Numbered from the stretch's first letter, positions 11,151 through 23,824 are shown. The stretch is 64,000 nucleotides of DNA from Spongospora subterranea f. sp. subterranea (GCA_049724395.1 JAUGWO010000003.1:43660-107659); one strand, 5' to 3'. Numbers and translations: made by a program. The notes: a model not told the origin generated them from the letters alone.

Positions 11151-12661
11151 TCCAAACGACTCGCACAAATATAGCATTATCGAGTTCGTTGCAGGAACCC
11201 ACCGCTCTCGAGTCTCGTGCGAACGGGTTGTAATGGGGTGGTTAATCCATCATTGGTGCAATTCCGGTAGACGTTGATGGTATTTGTTCCATAATCAGCA
11301 CCTTGACCTGGTCAATCTATCGTATCGGTATATATAAATTGTTTTACCATTTGCAGTGGATGTCTTCGGTCATAGATCAAGTCCTGATATTGATCGATAT
11401 GGCGGTCGATTGGGCGTGGCTTGTGTTGTTGACCTGTGTTGAGTATTTCGACTCGTTTTTAGTATGCGGTGCTCAGTAATGCGGTTGTCCTAAGTCTTGG
11501 TTCAATTGTTGTCGGTAGATGTACACTGCTTATATCAGTGGAGACAAACTTCACGATCTGTTTTGCCATTCGCCAGGGTCATATCAAACGCGTTGCAGTT
11601 TTTGGTATTTTGAAGGAATTTTTCAGCTGTCCGTCTGGCCGTGGTTAACTGTCTAATGAACATGCCAAAGAGATCGTCGAAAAGAGGTAAACACATAAAG
11701 ACAACGCCATGAAAAAATTTAAGAAAGAAACGAAGATCATTTGACGGGTTCATTTGACAGATTACCATCGCCAGACGAAAGCTGCGAGATTTCTCTAAAG
11801 TAATAAGTAGAGGATCCTAGTTTAGCTGGATTATGCGATTTCAGACATGCTGTTGCCACATGTTTTATCTACAATACTTGACATCTTGAGTTTGGATCGG
11901 TTGCATTATCGATAACATCAAGCGATTAATCGGACACATGCGACAGACTCAGATGGCAACAACTCCAATTCGGACCCATCCTGCTAGTTTCTTGAAAGCA
12001 AGCATTTTCCGGGGGCAACACCAGACACGCTGGCATATCGTTCATCATCGTTTCGTAGGGTTTGTCGCAGAATGGTGACCTGGTCGATCGCACGCATGAC
12101 AATACAAAGGGATGTCCTTACCTTTGAACCACCGAGGAAAAGGACGGCAACCGGCGCGGTGGCCTTGATGAGCCGAACGCGAAACCAAATCGTCAGGTTG
12201 GCTGGCTGGCCGGCCGGCGGACTTTTTGTGGTAACGTCACTACGTCAACCAATCGCACCGACAACGGCGTTTGACCGTGACGGAGGGTGACTGACTATCA
12301 CATTTGAGCACTTGGCTCTTTTGAGCACCTGACTGTGAGGAGGCCGCGGCACTGGTCACTGTTTCAGGATGACGCAGTTGCGGATTGACTGCGCGGCTTC
12401 TCACTGTAAAAAGCGCTCAAACAGTGCAAAGTGATCAAGAAAAGATCCTCCTGTGACGGAGTCCGGAGATGGACACAACGGTCATGAGACCAATGTGGGC
12501 AGTGGGCACACATCACACATGTGCCTCAAGAGCTGACTCGGACTGCGAAACGGACTGGGGGGGCGTGATGAGCGACGACAGCACTGTTAAACGCGTGTGC
12601 CAGGGATGATAGTGGACTCCGACCCAGACAGCCGCGCTGGTCATCAGCAGTCACTATCGAG
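11151..12661. other. No resolvable gene; upstream region of LeuA
   Basis: Only short open frames. The last 400 bases rise in GC and hold several TGACTG-type repeats (near 12290-12400) upstream of the LeuA start; I cannot assign them to a known factor. Confidence 0.35.
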
Positions 12662-14335
12662 ATGGCGCCACTCACATCACTATCTGGTCGATCGCCAATC
12701 GACACGATGTTGTCGTTCGCCATCGCGATCACGGTCGCCGTGCTGATGTCTTTCCAAGCCGCCGACGCCAATCCGGGAGCCACTGCCACCATGACCGCCG
12801 CCCCGCCACAACAGCTCCAGCCGATGGCGCTCAATCCCACCCGTCGCCACCAATCGCCCTCCACCGTATCCTTTCCACCAATGCTCAAGATGTCGACCAA
12901 GCTCCAGCGCCTGGCGGTCATCAAATCACATCGTCAACCGGATGATCTCACTGGCCTAATCTCAACCCATTCCCAATCTCCAGTCCCCGTCGACCCGCCA
13001 ACCATGCGCAACTGCTGGAAATACGAACGCCCCGAAATCTTCCAATACCCCGAGCGCACATGGCCCAACAAAAAACTCGGCGCCTCTCCAGTTTGGGTGA
13101 GCGTTGACCTACGCGATGGCAATCAGGCACTGCCCAATCCGATGAACATCAATCAGAAACTGGAGATGTTCCAGCTCCTGGTCGGTATCGGGTTCAAACA
13201 CATCGAGGTCGGATACCCGGCCGCGTCCAAAGTCGAATTCGATTTCTGCCGTCGCCTGATTGAGGAGAACCTGATCCCCAACGACGTCACGATCCACATC
13301 CTCAGCCAGACCCGTAACGACGTCATCAAGCGATCGCTGGAAGCGCTCCATGGCGCCAAAAGGGTAGTGTTCCACACGTACATCTCGACGTCGCCCGATC
13401 AACGCAAATACGTGTTCGGGAAGACGCGCGAACAGATCATCGTGATGGCGACCGACGCCGTCACCTACTTAAAGGCGGAGATGCAGCCCCTGGTCGAGGC
13501 CGGCACCGACATGCGCCTGCAGTTCTCGCCCGAGTCCTTCTCGGCGACCGAGATGGATTTCGTCCTGGAAATCAGCGACGCCGTTGCCGCCGTCTGGCAG
13601 CCGTCGAACGAGCGGAAGATGATCCTGAACCTGCCGTCCACGGTCGAGGTCTCGACGCCCAACGTCTACGCCGACCAGGTCGAGTTCATTGGGCGGAACC
13701 TGGCCTGGCGCGACCAGATCGAGATCTCGGTCCACACGCACAACGATTGCGGAACGGGCGTGGCCGCCTCGGAGCTGGCCATCCTGGCCGGAGCTCGTCG
13801 TGTCGAGGGCACCCTGTTCGGCAGCGGCGAACGGACCGGGAACCTGGACCTGGTCACGGCCGCCCTGAACTTTTACTCCCTGGGGATCCAGCCCAACCTC
13901 GACCTGTCGAAACTCGCCATGATCAAGGAGGTGTGCGAGCGGTGCATGGGCGAGACCGTACCGGCCCGCGCCCCGTACGCCGGCGCCCTGGCCTACACCG
14001 CCTTCAGCGGCTCGCACCAGGACGCGATCATGAAGTCGTGGAAGGCGCAGAAGGAGGACGAGCCCTGGTCGGTGATCTACATCCCGATCGACCCGGCCGA
14101 TATCGGGCGGGAATACATCCCGATCCGGATCAATTCACAGTCGGGGCGCGGCGGTGTCCTGTACGTCCTGAACAAGCACGGGTACGACGTGGAGCGGGAG
14201 GCGGTCCTGGTGGTCGCTGCCGATGTCAAGAACGCCACGTCCGGCGGTGAGGAATTGACCGAGGAACAGGTGGTGGCGTTATACCTGACCAGGTTCCCCA
14301 ACGCCAAACCAACCCTATCTGAACCGACAGTGTAA
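12662..14335 (+). CDS. leuA: 2-isopropylmalate synthase (LeuA type 2) lacking the C-terminal regulatory domain
   Basis: Condenses acetyl-CoA with 2-oxoisovalerate, the first committed step of leucine synthesis. One uninterrupted frame of 557 codons. VSVDLRDGNQAL holds the metal-binding aspartate; SVHTHNDCGTG holds the HxH metal ligands; GSGERTGN and YTAFSGSHQDA are family signatures; YIPIDPADIGREY and RINSQSGRGGV are typical of the actinobacterial/fungal subtype. The protein ends about 50 residues after that motif, so the roughly 130-residue leucine-binding LeuA dimer domain of the family is missing. The first 110 residues are poorly conserved and include a hydrophobic segment (LSFAIAITVAVLMSFQ); a start at 13003 (MRNCWKYERPE) would give a more normal N-terminus. 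It has no introns and strong G/C third positions, unlike its neighbours. AATAAA lies at 14371. Confidence 0.95.
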   Translation: MAPLTSLSGRSPIDTMLSFAIAITVAVLMSFQAADANPGATATMTAAPPQQLQPMALNPTRRHQSPSTVSFPPMLKMSTKLQRLAVIKSHRQPDDLTGLISTHSQSPVPVDPPTMRNCWKYERPEIFQYPERTWPNKKLGASPVWVSVDLRDGNQALPNPMNINQKLEMFQLLVGIGFKHIEVGYPAASKVEFDFCRRLIEENLIPNDVTIHILSQTRNDVIKRSLEALHGAKRVVFHTYISTSPDQRKYVFGKTREQIIVMATDAVTYLKAEMQPLVEAGTDMRLQFSPESFSATEMDFVLEISDAVAAVWQPSNERKMILNLPSTVEVSTPNVYADQVEFIGRNLAWRDQIEISVHTHNDCGTGVAASELAILAGARRVEGTLFGSGERTGNLDLVTAALNFYSLGIQPNLDLSKLAMIKEVCERCMGETVPARAPYAGALAYTAFSGSHQDAIMKSWKAQKEDEPWSVIYIPIDPADIGREYIPIRINSQSGRGGVLYVLNKHGYDVEREAVLVVAADVKNATSGGEELTEEQVVALYLTRFPNAKPTLSEPTV

Positions 14336-14944
14336 TGGAGATAAGTGTCGATCGCCGTCCGGCTCGTCTCAATAAATCCGCATCTGCATTCCATCTGGGC
14401 TATACACCGCTTTTCGGGTCTGGAATCAGAGAGAGAGCGACCCTGTTCATGGTGATCTTAAACGACGGCCGCTGGCCCTGATGGGCAATCTCCCTCATTG
14501 TTGACAGCGAACAGACATATTGCATTGCGATGTCGGTGTGAAAACCTGTATCCCGTTCGATATGCTGTGAGCAAATCGTTCTAACTCACCGCTGCCCATT
14601 CGGGAACAAGCCTTCACCATGAAGATGGTTGCCGGTTTTAAATACTTATCAAATCCAAAAAACAAATCCCCCGAGGTGCCATTTCGTTTCCTCAAATGAG
14701 TAATGAGGTCGACCCAAATTCACGAATCACCGACGAAAAGGCAGAAATCCCCATCGTGAATTGTTCAACTCGGAACGTTTGCCAGTGGGGTTTCCTCTCC
14801 CGCCTATCCTTAATCGAAGTTCCACCTCTGACCAATCTTCTGCCAACAATCCCAACGACAATCTCGTAAATTCAAACAGCGGTTTTTTTTCAATGGCCCA
14901 AGGGGCCAAGTTTGTTTAGAATACATCAGTTGATCTGTCAGTGA
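14336..14944. other. Intergenic, LeuA 3' region
   Basis: Contains the AATAAA at 14371-14376 downstream of LeuA. I see nothing else in it. Confidence 0.5.
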
Positions 14945-15743
14945 TTAGCCGAAGACCGACGACGCAAGGAACATGTACGCTTTATCCTGTTCCTCCTTCG
15001 AAACCAGCGCCAGAACCTGAGCGGGAGGTCGATCTGCGAACAGCGACTGGCTCCGGATCTCGTTGATCCATGGAATCACGTGCCATTTCCCATAGACCAA
15101 CTTGTTCATGATCTCGAACGGGATCCCAACCCAGCCTGACGTCCCCACTTTGAACTCGCGACATTCCGGGTACAGGTTCACCGCCTCGCTCTCGAGCCAT
15201 TGCCGGAACCGGGTCTCGGATTCGCCGGCGTTGGCGCCTTGGCCGACCGGGGACGTGTGCAGACGGAGCGCCTGGTGAAGCAGATCCGGCTCGGGAATAT
15301 TAATGACGAAACCTGGTTTCATTGGACGGAGATGCTTCACGACCAGGTTCGCATCGGACACCGCCTTCTCCGATATCGCTTTCCTGATGGTTCAAGGTCA
15401 GACGACGACAGGATTTCGAGATCAAGTTCCCCAACGTCATTCGTTGCAGCTCTTGGGAGAGCTCGATATTGGGCGACAAACGATCTTTTACAAGTTCAGT
15501 CATTGCCGAGAAATTTCCTGATTCAGCGCCCTTGTTGACTGTCCAGAAACGAGCTGATGAATATGTGGCGCAAACAGTCGAGTTGCGCAACGAACTGGGA
15601 CCGATCGCAATTCGATGTCTCACGTCAACCAGATCGTTTCTGAAATTGTGGTCACGAAGCGTTGTGAAATATCCCGTTGTGGATTTGCGACAATGGCAGC
15701 ATTGCCATTCTCTGCAATTTCGCCAGGTGCCGAGTTTAGCCAA
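14945..15743 (-). CDS. Unidentified protein, at least two exons
   Basis: The 3' exon encodes about 140 residues ending SSVFG-stop, with KHLRPMKPGFVINIPEPDL and SGWVGIPFEIMNKLVYGKWH. Joining it through a 52-base GT-AG intron (minus strand GTTGGG to CATCAG, about 15440-15389) restores phase with the upstream SPNIELSQELQRMT to give a continuous amphipathic helix, which supports the junction. The true start is upstream of 15600 and not fixed. I see no signal peptide or membrane segment in the resolved part. No family recognised; likely soluble. Confidence 0.5.
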
Positions 15744-16693
15744 ACGGAAAGTCTTCCCGCAAACGATAGGAGTTGTACATCAACGCCAAGGCCAGCGTCG
15801 ACCAAGTGGTGTTTATCTTGTCAACATATCTGGTTCCGTTTATAGACTAGTTTATGTTTAGCACAATCAAAAACCTGTTTTTATTGCGACATTACTGATA
15901 ATGGTTGTCGGACTGAGTGGCTCGACACCACATGATAAACCAATCTGTGCCAGAAAGTTTGGAAAAGGCACCTTCGTGCACGTGGGGAGGTTTAGGGGTA
16001 TCCTTTGAGGGCAGATAGGAGATGATACTTTGTGACAGTGTCGCGTTGGAAATTCAGTGATTGATTACAAGTTTCAACGCGCATTCAGTTCAAACGGCTC
16101 ACAGATGGAGGTCAAACGAGGACGACCTACCTATCTGGGCTATCAAGCGCAAACAGTCAGCAACGATAAATTCGAAAGTGGAATATGAAACTTATCCTTT
16201 TCTCCCAACACTTCAATGCTGAGGTCGGATGTGGCCAAGTCATAGTTCATTCCGCGCCCTAACAATCTTCAGTTTTTCCAACTGTCGCACACAAAAAGTA
16301 TATTTGTAAAACAAAATGACCGGCATCAATTTCGCTATAGCAACAACTTAGAAAAAAAATCAACCACGTTTTCAACGTCTTTGTGCAAGTTTCAGCTTGT
16401 CCGTTTGATGTCCGCTGGGCACAGCTGGACTGTCGGTGTCGCAAATCAGAATCCATTTGTAAGGAATAGAAAGGTAGCAATAATCTTGCAAATCTGGATA
16501 ATATTGGCGGCACCAAGTATGTGGACAGAGTCCCTTCGTGGCGCTACTGTACGACAAAAAACACATGCCTAATAAAGACGGAGCATTGTTGACACATGAA
16601 GAAGCAACTTTTGTTTTAGTGTAGTGAAAAGGGTAAGCTAGCTTTGGATTTGTGTGGTGCTTGATAGCACCTGGTTGAGAAAAACGATTGTGA
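15744..16693. other. Intergenic, no gene seen
   Basis: About 950 bases between the unidentified gene and histone H3. Open frames are short and AT-rich. No metazoan-type histone 3' stem-loop is visible just downstream of the H3 stop. Confidence 0.45.
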
Positions 16694-17104
<411 letters not shown>

Positions 17105-17297
17105 TCAGACGACCTTGGTAAGAGGTTGATGAGATGAACGCGATGCGATTAGAATAATGACTTGTGAGCTGTGGGATCTCGCACGTCTCAATCTCTCACT
17201 CCTCACAGTCTCCTCACTCGTAACGTCATGTCATGCAGTTTCCCGTCAGTTCCGCAAGTCAGGATAATGATCCGGGCAATATTCGTGGCGCCATTAA

Positions 17298-17837
<540 letters not shown>

Positions 17838-18750
17838 TCCGGTGCAGCTACAGAGGAAAGTACTACAGGTGTTATCAACACCACAATCGTCACAAAGTTC
17901 TCTAATAATCACATGTAAATACATCGTTCCCTGATTTTTTCACTATAACCAGAACACTCTCGTCCATCTGAACGAATTTGGAACCACTCTGAATTCATCT
18001 TTCGGACCATGAAACTGCCACGCCTTGAACCGCCGAATGTTCGGGCCGCGTTCGAAGTGTTTGACCATTTCTATCATTCTCGATAGGTGATCTTCCAACA
18101 GTTGCAACGCTGCCTATTGACTCAAATCACAATTTGGACATATGGCTTGACGAACAGGACGCTCAGAGCGTTGCTTCTGACACATCGTCAGGGTCAAGCA
18201 GCTTTGTTGATGATGTCGACCACGGGTGGACACTTCCGCTTGCTGAGCACTTCGAAAAAATTCATCTCAACAACTTCAACAGAGACATGCCTAGATTCAC
18301 GATCTAGCAGGCGACGAGAGTGACAACAGGAAAATTGATTTCGCGACCGACAGCTTCCAAAATCAAGTCCGATTATGTCCATCCAGCCCTATATCGTACT
18401 GTTGCAGATATAAACTGGAATGGACCAGTTGGCGGAGGTTTTAGAAGTCGTCGACGGGAGACAAAAGTTTCAACCCTTACTGTCAAATAGGTCGTTGGCC
18501 ATAATCTACAATAATTTCATCTCACTTGCCGATGATGCTGATGAAACTCGGATTGAGGCCAATGCGTTCATGGTCATCTCACAGGTTGCTGGACTTTTGA
18601 AGGTTTGTTGTTTTCCCAATGGAAAGAAGACCTTCGGTGTCGGTGGGATGCTGGCCGATCAGGATTACGCCGTCCGGGGGGTGACGGATACATTTTTCCA
18701 GGATATGCTCACCAACAAAGGCATTCTTGTGGTGGAGATTACGAGTGCTA

Positions 18751-21083
18751 CAGTGCGGGACATCTAGTCTCGACAAACTTCCAAGGACTTTTTTGTATGA
18801 CCGCTGGCACGGATTTCTTAACGGCCACACTATAATTAGCCGGGTATTGGACATCGTTATCAAATAGATATCACCGAGACCTACAATTTGACGATTTAAA
18901 TTTTTTTCAGATGACAAAAACTCAGTGCGGAGTTCACGTTTGAAAATTCACCTTTTTCAAAATTGGCCAGTGGTGAAAATATATGCGTAAACAGGTGCGT
19001 ACGCATATTTATCACTGCGGCAGTCACGCAACTTATAACTGCGTACGTCGCATCCTATAAAATACGACAGTGCACCTTAAACATGCGAAGAGGAAATTGA
19101 ATACAGTTGTAATAAAATTATCGGAAATTAATAATCAACATTTTTTGCCATCCTTTTCCGCCCATTGTTTTTGCAAGTCTTCAATGACATCCGCTGGTAT
19201 TCGACGATGTGACTTGTATTGTTTGCAAGCGAAAGCAGCTACTCGACTTTCAAGACCATTCTTGTAGGCGTCTCCAAAGCGAATTGCCAGCCGAAACCAT
19301 TTGCGGACAAAGGCTATCGGAATTTCATCCAGTATCTGTGGCACCCTTTTCCGTAAGCTGGGAAACGAATAATCGCATTGTTCGCGACAAATCAACTTTG
19401 CCCTTCCCCATGCCATTTCTATAGGGTTCAACTCACAATGGAATTTTGGCAGGAACGTACATAGATGTCCTCGTCCTACGAAAAGTTGTTCCAGAGCGGA
19501 TTTTTCTGATGAAAAATCTGCTTCCAACTCCAAAATCCTGGTCAGACAGCATGTGCGAATTTCAGGACTCTTGACTTTGTTAGTTTTGCAGTCTTTACAC
19601 ATGCCAATGCATTTGCCATATTCTGGGAGAAGCCCCCGTTCCTGTACAACATGCAGCATCCCTTTTGCTTGTCCCGCAAAATGTGGATGGTCGATCAGGA
19701 AAACCATTGATTGTGGAACAGAAGTTGGGTCAATCTGATTTCGCTAAATGTATACAGTAGATGATTAGTTTATGGCCACTTCGACGATAAGTATTTTTAA
19801 CCTGGTGAGCGGGAATGAAGAACGTATCGCGCATCAAAGGCTGTTTGCCTCCGGGATTCACGTTCATGCGAGACACTAGGAGAGCATCATGTGCAAATGC
19901 TTGATGATTGCTGGAGCAATCGAATATGGCACACATTATCTCGCCAGGATATGCGATTTCGAATAAGGCCAACGTGTGTTTACATTGTGCAAGAATGCTC
20001 ACAATCCCACCAGGCGTCTGCATTTTTGCCTGGGCATATTATCACACGACTTCGAAGATTTTGGGGCAGCAACCCACTCTTGCGCAGCTTTATTTTTGGT
20101 CTGCTGTTAAAACTTTTTCCAAGTTTAAGAATCCACATGACTCAAACATGAAATCAGAAACATGGAAACAGCGACCGAGCCCTTTCTTAGGCAATTCCTG
20201 ATCGTCATCTCGACCATAATATGTATCACTAACATCATTCGCGTAGAATATGCTCTCATCGTGATATGTCACGCGTATGGGCACAGCATTACAATTCTCA
20301 AGCGGAATAGCAACATCCATTCCATCACCAATGTAGACAGTACGACGCGGCTCGATGGAGTCCAACAAAGGCAGGAACGTCTTATGTAAATATAACTGAA
20401 CATCTTCACGATCATGCCCATCGTAATACACACCTTTTTTCCGGGTCATCCATCTTCGAACTGTTTTCAAAACTGTTTCCTGTGTATCTCCTTCTTAAAA
20501 CAATTTGGCCCAATGGTCGAATAGCAGGTCGGTCCACTTCTTCATGCTCATTTCCCTTGTCTGTTTCATCGCTTGTAGTTTCGGTCAAACTGCTTTGGCT
20601 GCTACCCTCACTCGCAGAGGTATGGGAATCTGAACTGCACACATCTTCCACGAGATGCATTGACTCATGTTCTTGGTTTGTTTCAACAAGCAAGTTTCCT
20701 TGTCGTCGTCTTGCAGCCGCTGCAGCACCTGTACGTTTCCGACTTCGTAAGCGGGGCATCACAAGCAAACCGCTCTTCGCAGGAATGTTCGGTACTTAAA
20801 CTCCGACGAAGTGGTTATAATCGTTTGGTGCACAAACTCTATATATACAGAAAGGGAATTTCATTCCCTACTCAACAAGCTGTTTGACGGCTCAAAAACA
20901 GCAATATTGAGGGATTTCTATAAATAGCTTTTGATTTTTTTTAAATTGGCCGGAGTGTACATATGGGGAAAGCAGCTCGTTAGATTCGTTTTTTCAAGGC
21001 GCATCTTTTTTGCTAACATAGTTTGGCCTCTACTCCACTTGAAAGGCCCATTCAAATTTGTCGAGACTAGATGTCCCGCACTG
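18751..21083 (-). mobile_element. Tc1/mariner-IS630-type DNA transposon, 2333 bp, with TA target duplication
   Basis: Perfect 27-bp terminal inverted repeats (18751-18777 and 21057-21083, beginning CAGTGCGGGACATCTAGTCT) are flanked by TA at 18749-18750 and 21084-21085. Weaker similarity extends the termini to about 45 bp. The interior encodes on the minus strand a DDE transposase of the kind widespread in fungi. TIR identity and intact TA duplications suggest a fairly recent insertion. Confidence 0.9.
19135..20768 (-). pseudogene. DDE transposase of the IS630/Tc1 superfamily (fungal type)
   Basis: Read from 20768 downwards: a low-complexity N-terminus with EEVDRPAIRPLGQIVLRRR, then VRRWMTRKKGVYYDGHDRED, YHDESIFYAND (first catalytic Asp), CPGKNADAWWDCEH, IFDCSSNHQAFAHDALL (second Asp), then an intron (minus-strand GTTAAA to AAATCAG, about 19801-19736), DHPHFAGQAKGMLHVVQERG, and LPKFHCELNPIEMAWGRAK (Glu of DDE), ending with KSHRRIP. 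There is one change of frame near 20000 between WWDCEH and LAQCKHTLALFEIAYPGE that no GT-AG intron explains, so this copy is probably inactive. Closest in pattern to transposases of basidiomycetes and early fungi. Confidence 0.8.
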
Positions 21084-21306
21084 TAGGTCATGGCCCATGG
21101 CATCGGTATGGTATAGAAACAGCCGGGCCGTTCAGGCCCTCGGGGCGTTGTTTTCATGTCAGTGCCCGACATTGCCTTTGACGCAGAATCAATTCAAGCT
21201 GTTCATGCTCAACCGCGACAATTCGTGTGTTCTGACGTGGACGGCTGGATACGGCATCTGTCGTACATCGGATTGCTCATTCTTATAGGCAGTTGCAATA
21301 TGCCTA

Positions 21307-21606
21307 ATGAGGTGTACGCCAGAGGTGGAGGTCCCAGACGAGAGAACAAGCATCAACGCTGTTGCTGATACACCAGAGAAGCACCGCAAGCAATCTCGTG
21401 GCGTTCCCCCAACAACGGAGCGTTTAGCTCAGGCCGAACCAAGAATCTCTTCGGTATTTACCAAGTTTGAGTCTCCGTTGGATATATCGTGTGAAATTAA
21501 TCTAACTGGGTTCAACAAAATAGGGTTCGTATCAGAGAATATGGTCGATCCGGATTGCGACCTCCTTGAGTTGGAGCAAGACGATGGCAATGCGATCGAG
21601 GAGTGA
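21307..21606 (+). CDS. Short unidentified acidic reading frame
   Basis: About 100 codons including LAQAEPRISSVFTKFESPLD and an acidic end (LLELEQDDGNAIEE). It begins 19 bases after the stop of the interrupted gene and could be its last exon or an independent fragment. No family recognised. Confidence 0.25.
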   Translation: MRCTPEVEVPDERTSINAVADTPEKHRKQSRGVPPTTERLAQAEPRISSVFTKFESPLDISCEINLTGFNKIGFVSENMVDPDCDLLELEQDDGNAIEE

Positions 21607-22018
21607 AAGATGTTGACGTTTGCAGGGATTGCAAATTTGAGCCTATTACATTGTCGATAAAACACAGTACCATTAAAAACCACTGACTAAATCATCGTCA
21701 CATTTCGCGACCATCAACAGTAAAACCGAATAACTAATTCTCCATTATTCAGAAGCGACCTGACAAAGTTGAGTGAGAGAGACGTCTAGTATTGGCAGAA
21801 AGACTATCTGAAACAACGGATGTTCTTGTGGATTCTCCTGAAACTACAATTACAAACAAGCGTTAACCTACGTGTTTCTTCCCGAATCGTGGTGGAGGTG
21901 TCGCGGTTTCTACGTTAAGTAAAGGCGGGTCGAGTTCGTCAGAAGGTCCCTAAATTAGTCGCTGAACCTGGGTTGGTTTCAAGGTGCTGAATTCAGTTTA
22001 CAATGTGATTGAATGCCA

Positions 22019-23480
22019 GAGACCGAACGCAAGGAAAAGAACCATAGCGACAATAATGCTGAACTACCCTACGCCGGATCATTACCCAACAATGAAAATT
22101 CTACTCTCGATGAATATCTAGAAATAACGGACAGGACCGGCAATGGGCTGGATTGTTCGAGTTTACAGTAGCAGCGTTTTTTTATGAGACCAACATGATC
22201 ATAATCAGTTAGACAACACACCTCTAACCACAGATATACCGAATGGATTGAATCGTTTTTTCACAAATACGAGACCGCGTTCATTGGAAAACCACGATCT
22301 ATGTATTGCACCAAACTATCAACCCCGAAGGGACATAGCAGACTGAACCATTATGGGACCATCTTTCCAATAGAAAGAAACACTATGAATGGTCGTCACA
22401 CTTTTGAAACTGAAGAATGCGAAGAATACGTAAAAAATATCGAGAGAAACAAGGTTCCCAATTCAATCGGAACCCGATACAGATAGCGGAAAGGACGACA
22501 GAAAACAAACCATTGACGAGAGACATTATAACGCCAATTACACCAACACAGACAAACCAACATCGGATAATACAGAGTTCAGACCAATACCGTTATGTTC
22601 CAAGAAGCAGCATCACCATCTCTAGTACCCCTGGAAAAACAGACCATGACCAAACAAACAAAGAAGAACTACTACAACAACTTGAAAAAATTAGTATCAC
22701 CGGAAAATGCTTTAAAGACAATGCCTCAACCGACAACGGCAAAACAAACAGAGACGAATTACAGCTACACCTGGAAAAGCTGAGTTTCAACAAAAAATGC
22801 TCTCACAACAATGCCTCAACTAAACAAATTAGGCAACTGAAAATAACACAATGTTTTACGAGGCTCAATGTTAAAGCAAAACAAGTGAACGATAACAGAC
22901 ATTTAATTGTAGCACAATGGAAAACATGCTCATTAAGGGAGGAGAGGGCAACCGAACTGGCACACTTTGCGAATCAGCCCCCAAGAGATGTGATTTGTGT
23001 TTCAAAACTGAAACACCGACGTCATATCAATGGATTTCCACACTACGAGTGGGATGATCGATACACACAATCAGGAATTTGTTGGCGAGAGCACCTCCAA
23101 ATTGAAAAACTATATCCACCGCCAATTCAATGCTTTGGACCGTTTACGTTTGCAACACAAATTGTGAAATTATACGACAAAATGATACTGATACACACGT
23201 ATATCCCACATGCCATCGACAGACAAACTAGAAGAGAATATTGGAAAGCAGATTGAAATCCTCTCAGAGACGCTAATTTCTGAACTTACTCAAATTACCC
23301 TCATCTTGGAGTTTGACGACGATTTATGACCGAATTGGGGCAATGAGTGGAGAGAACCATAATTTGAGGACTGGTTAATTATAATTGGCGCCTGAATGCC
23401 TGAACTGCAGTAGATTATTGGCAAGCATGACATTAGCAAATCCGAGTCGCAAGCATTAAAGCCCAGGGGCGGGAACAAGG
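22019..23480 (+). mobile_element. LINE fragment with an APE-type endonuclease, truncated before the reverse transcriptase
   Basis: The main frame (22417-23256) has a lysine- and asparagine-rich lead with a duplicated unit of about 28 residues (ELLQQLEKISITGKCFKDNA / ELQLHLEKLSFNKKCSHNNA), then an exonuclease-endonuclease-phosphatase fold: LIVAQWKTCSLREERATEL, RDVICVSKLKHRR and GPFTFATQIVKLYDKMILIH. The usual QWN and QE(T/S) catalytic positions read QWK and SKL, so the active site is damaged. A frame change near 23256 leads to a remnant of the next endonuclease motif (ITLILEFDDD), and no reverse transcriptase follows. An old, 3'-truncated copy. Confidence 0.65.
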
Positions 23481-23824
23481 CCGCTACCTCAAACTACAGT
23501 ACCCAATCAATTTGTGGATGTCCACACCATTTCCGAATCGACACTAATTTCCAATCCGCACTGATTACGGTTAACGGTGAAGAAAGTAATGAACTCTTCT
23601 GAGAATCGATTTCTGGTTTTTCCATTTAGAGATTGAGGTGCTCGGATTGAAAAAGACAAGACATTGAATTTCTCGATGAACTGTTGATTACGTTTGTAAA
23701 TCATAACTTTTTGATGCGAGCTAATCATTTGTGAAAATGCACACTTTGACGGCTGTTTGCGATGTATTCCACCATGGCGTATTGGGAACAAATAATTTAT
23801 TTGGTGGTGGATCTCATCGATCCA

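Larger units (their letters stand above)
18009..21288 (+). pseudogene. Unidentified host gene interrupted by a TA-inserted DNA transposon
   Basis: Protein-like plus-strand blocks precede the transposon: MKLPRLEPPNVRAAFEVFDH at 18009, TLPLAEHFEKIHLNNFNRDM near 18220-18300, and a frame from 18420 to the insertion that ends TDTFFQDMLTNKGILVVEIT. The frame resumes right after the element with SWPMASVWYRNSRAVQALGA and runs to the stop at 21286-21288. Removing the element plus one TA joins the two sides in the same phase, so the insertion hit a coding exon. The segment TDTFF...ILVVEITSA loosely recalls a PD-(D/E)XK nuclease core; that is only a suggestion. A further acidic frame at 21307-21606 may be its last exon. 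Confidence 0.6.

Noticed and set aside
13469-14017. Open frame of about 180 codons on the minus strand inside LeuA
   Set aside because: It mirrors the G/C-rich third positions of LeuA; composition is Gly/Arg/Asp-rich without any domain. LeuA is certain on the other strand.
16600-16693. Metazoan histone 3' stem-loop
   Set aside because: Searched just downstream of both histone stops; no GGCTCTTTTCAGAGCC-type hairpin is present.
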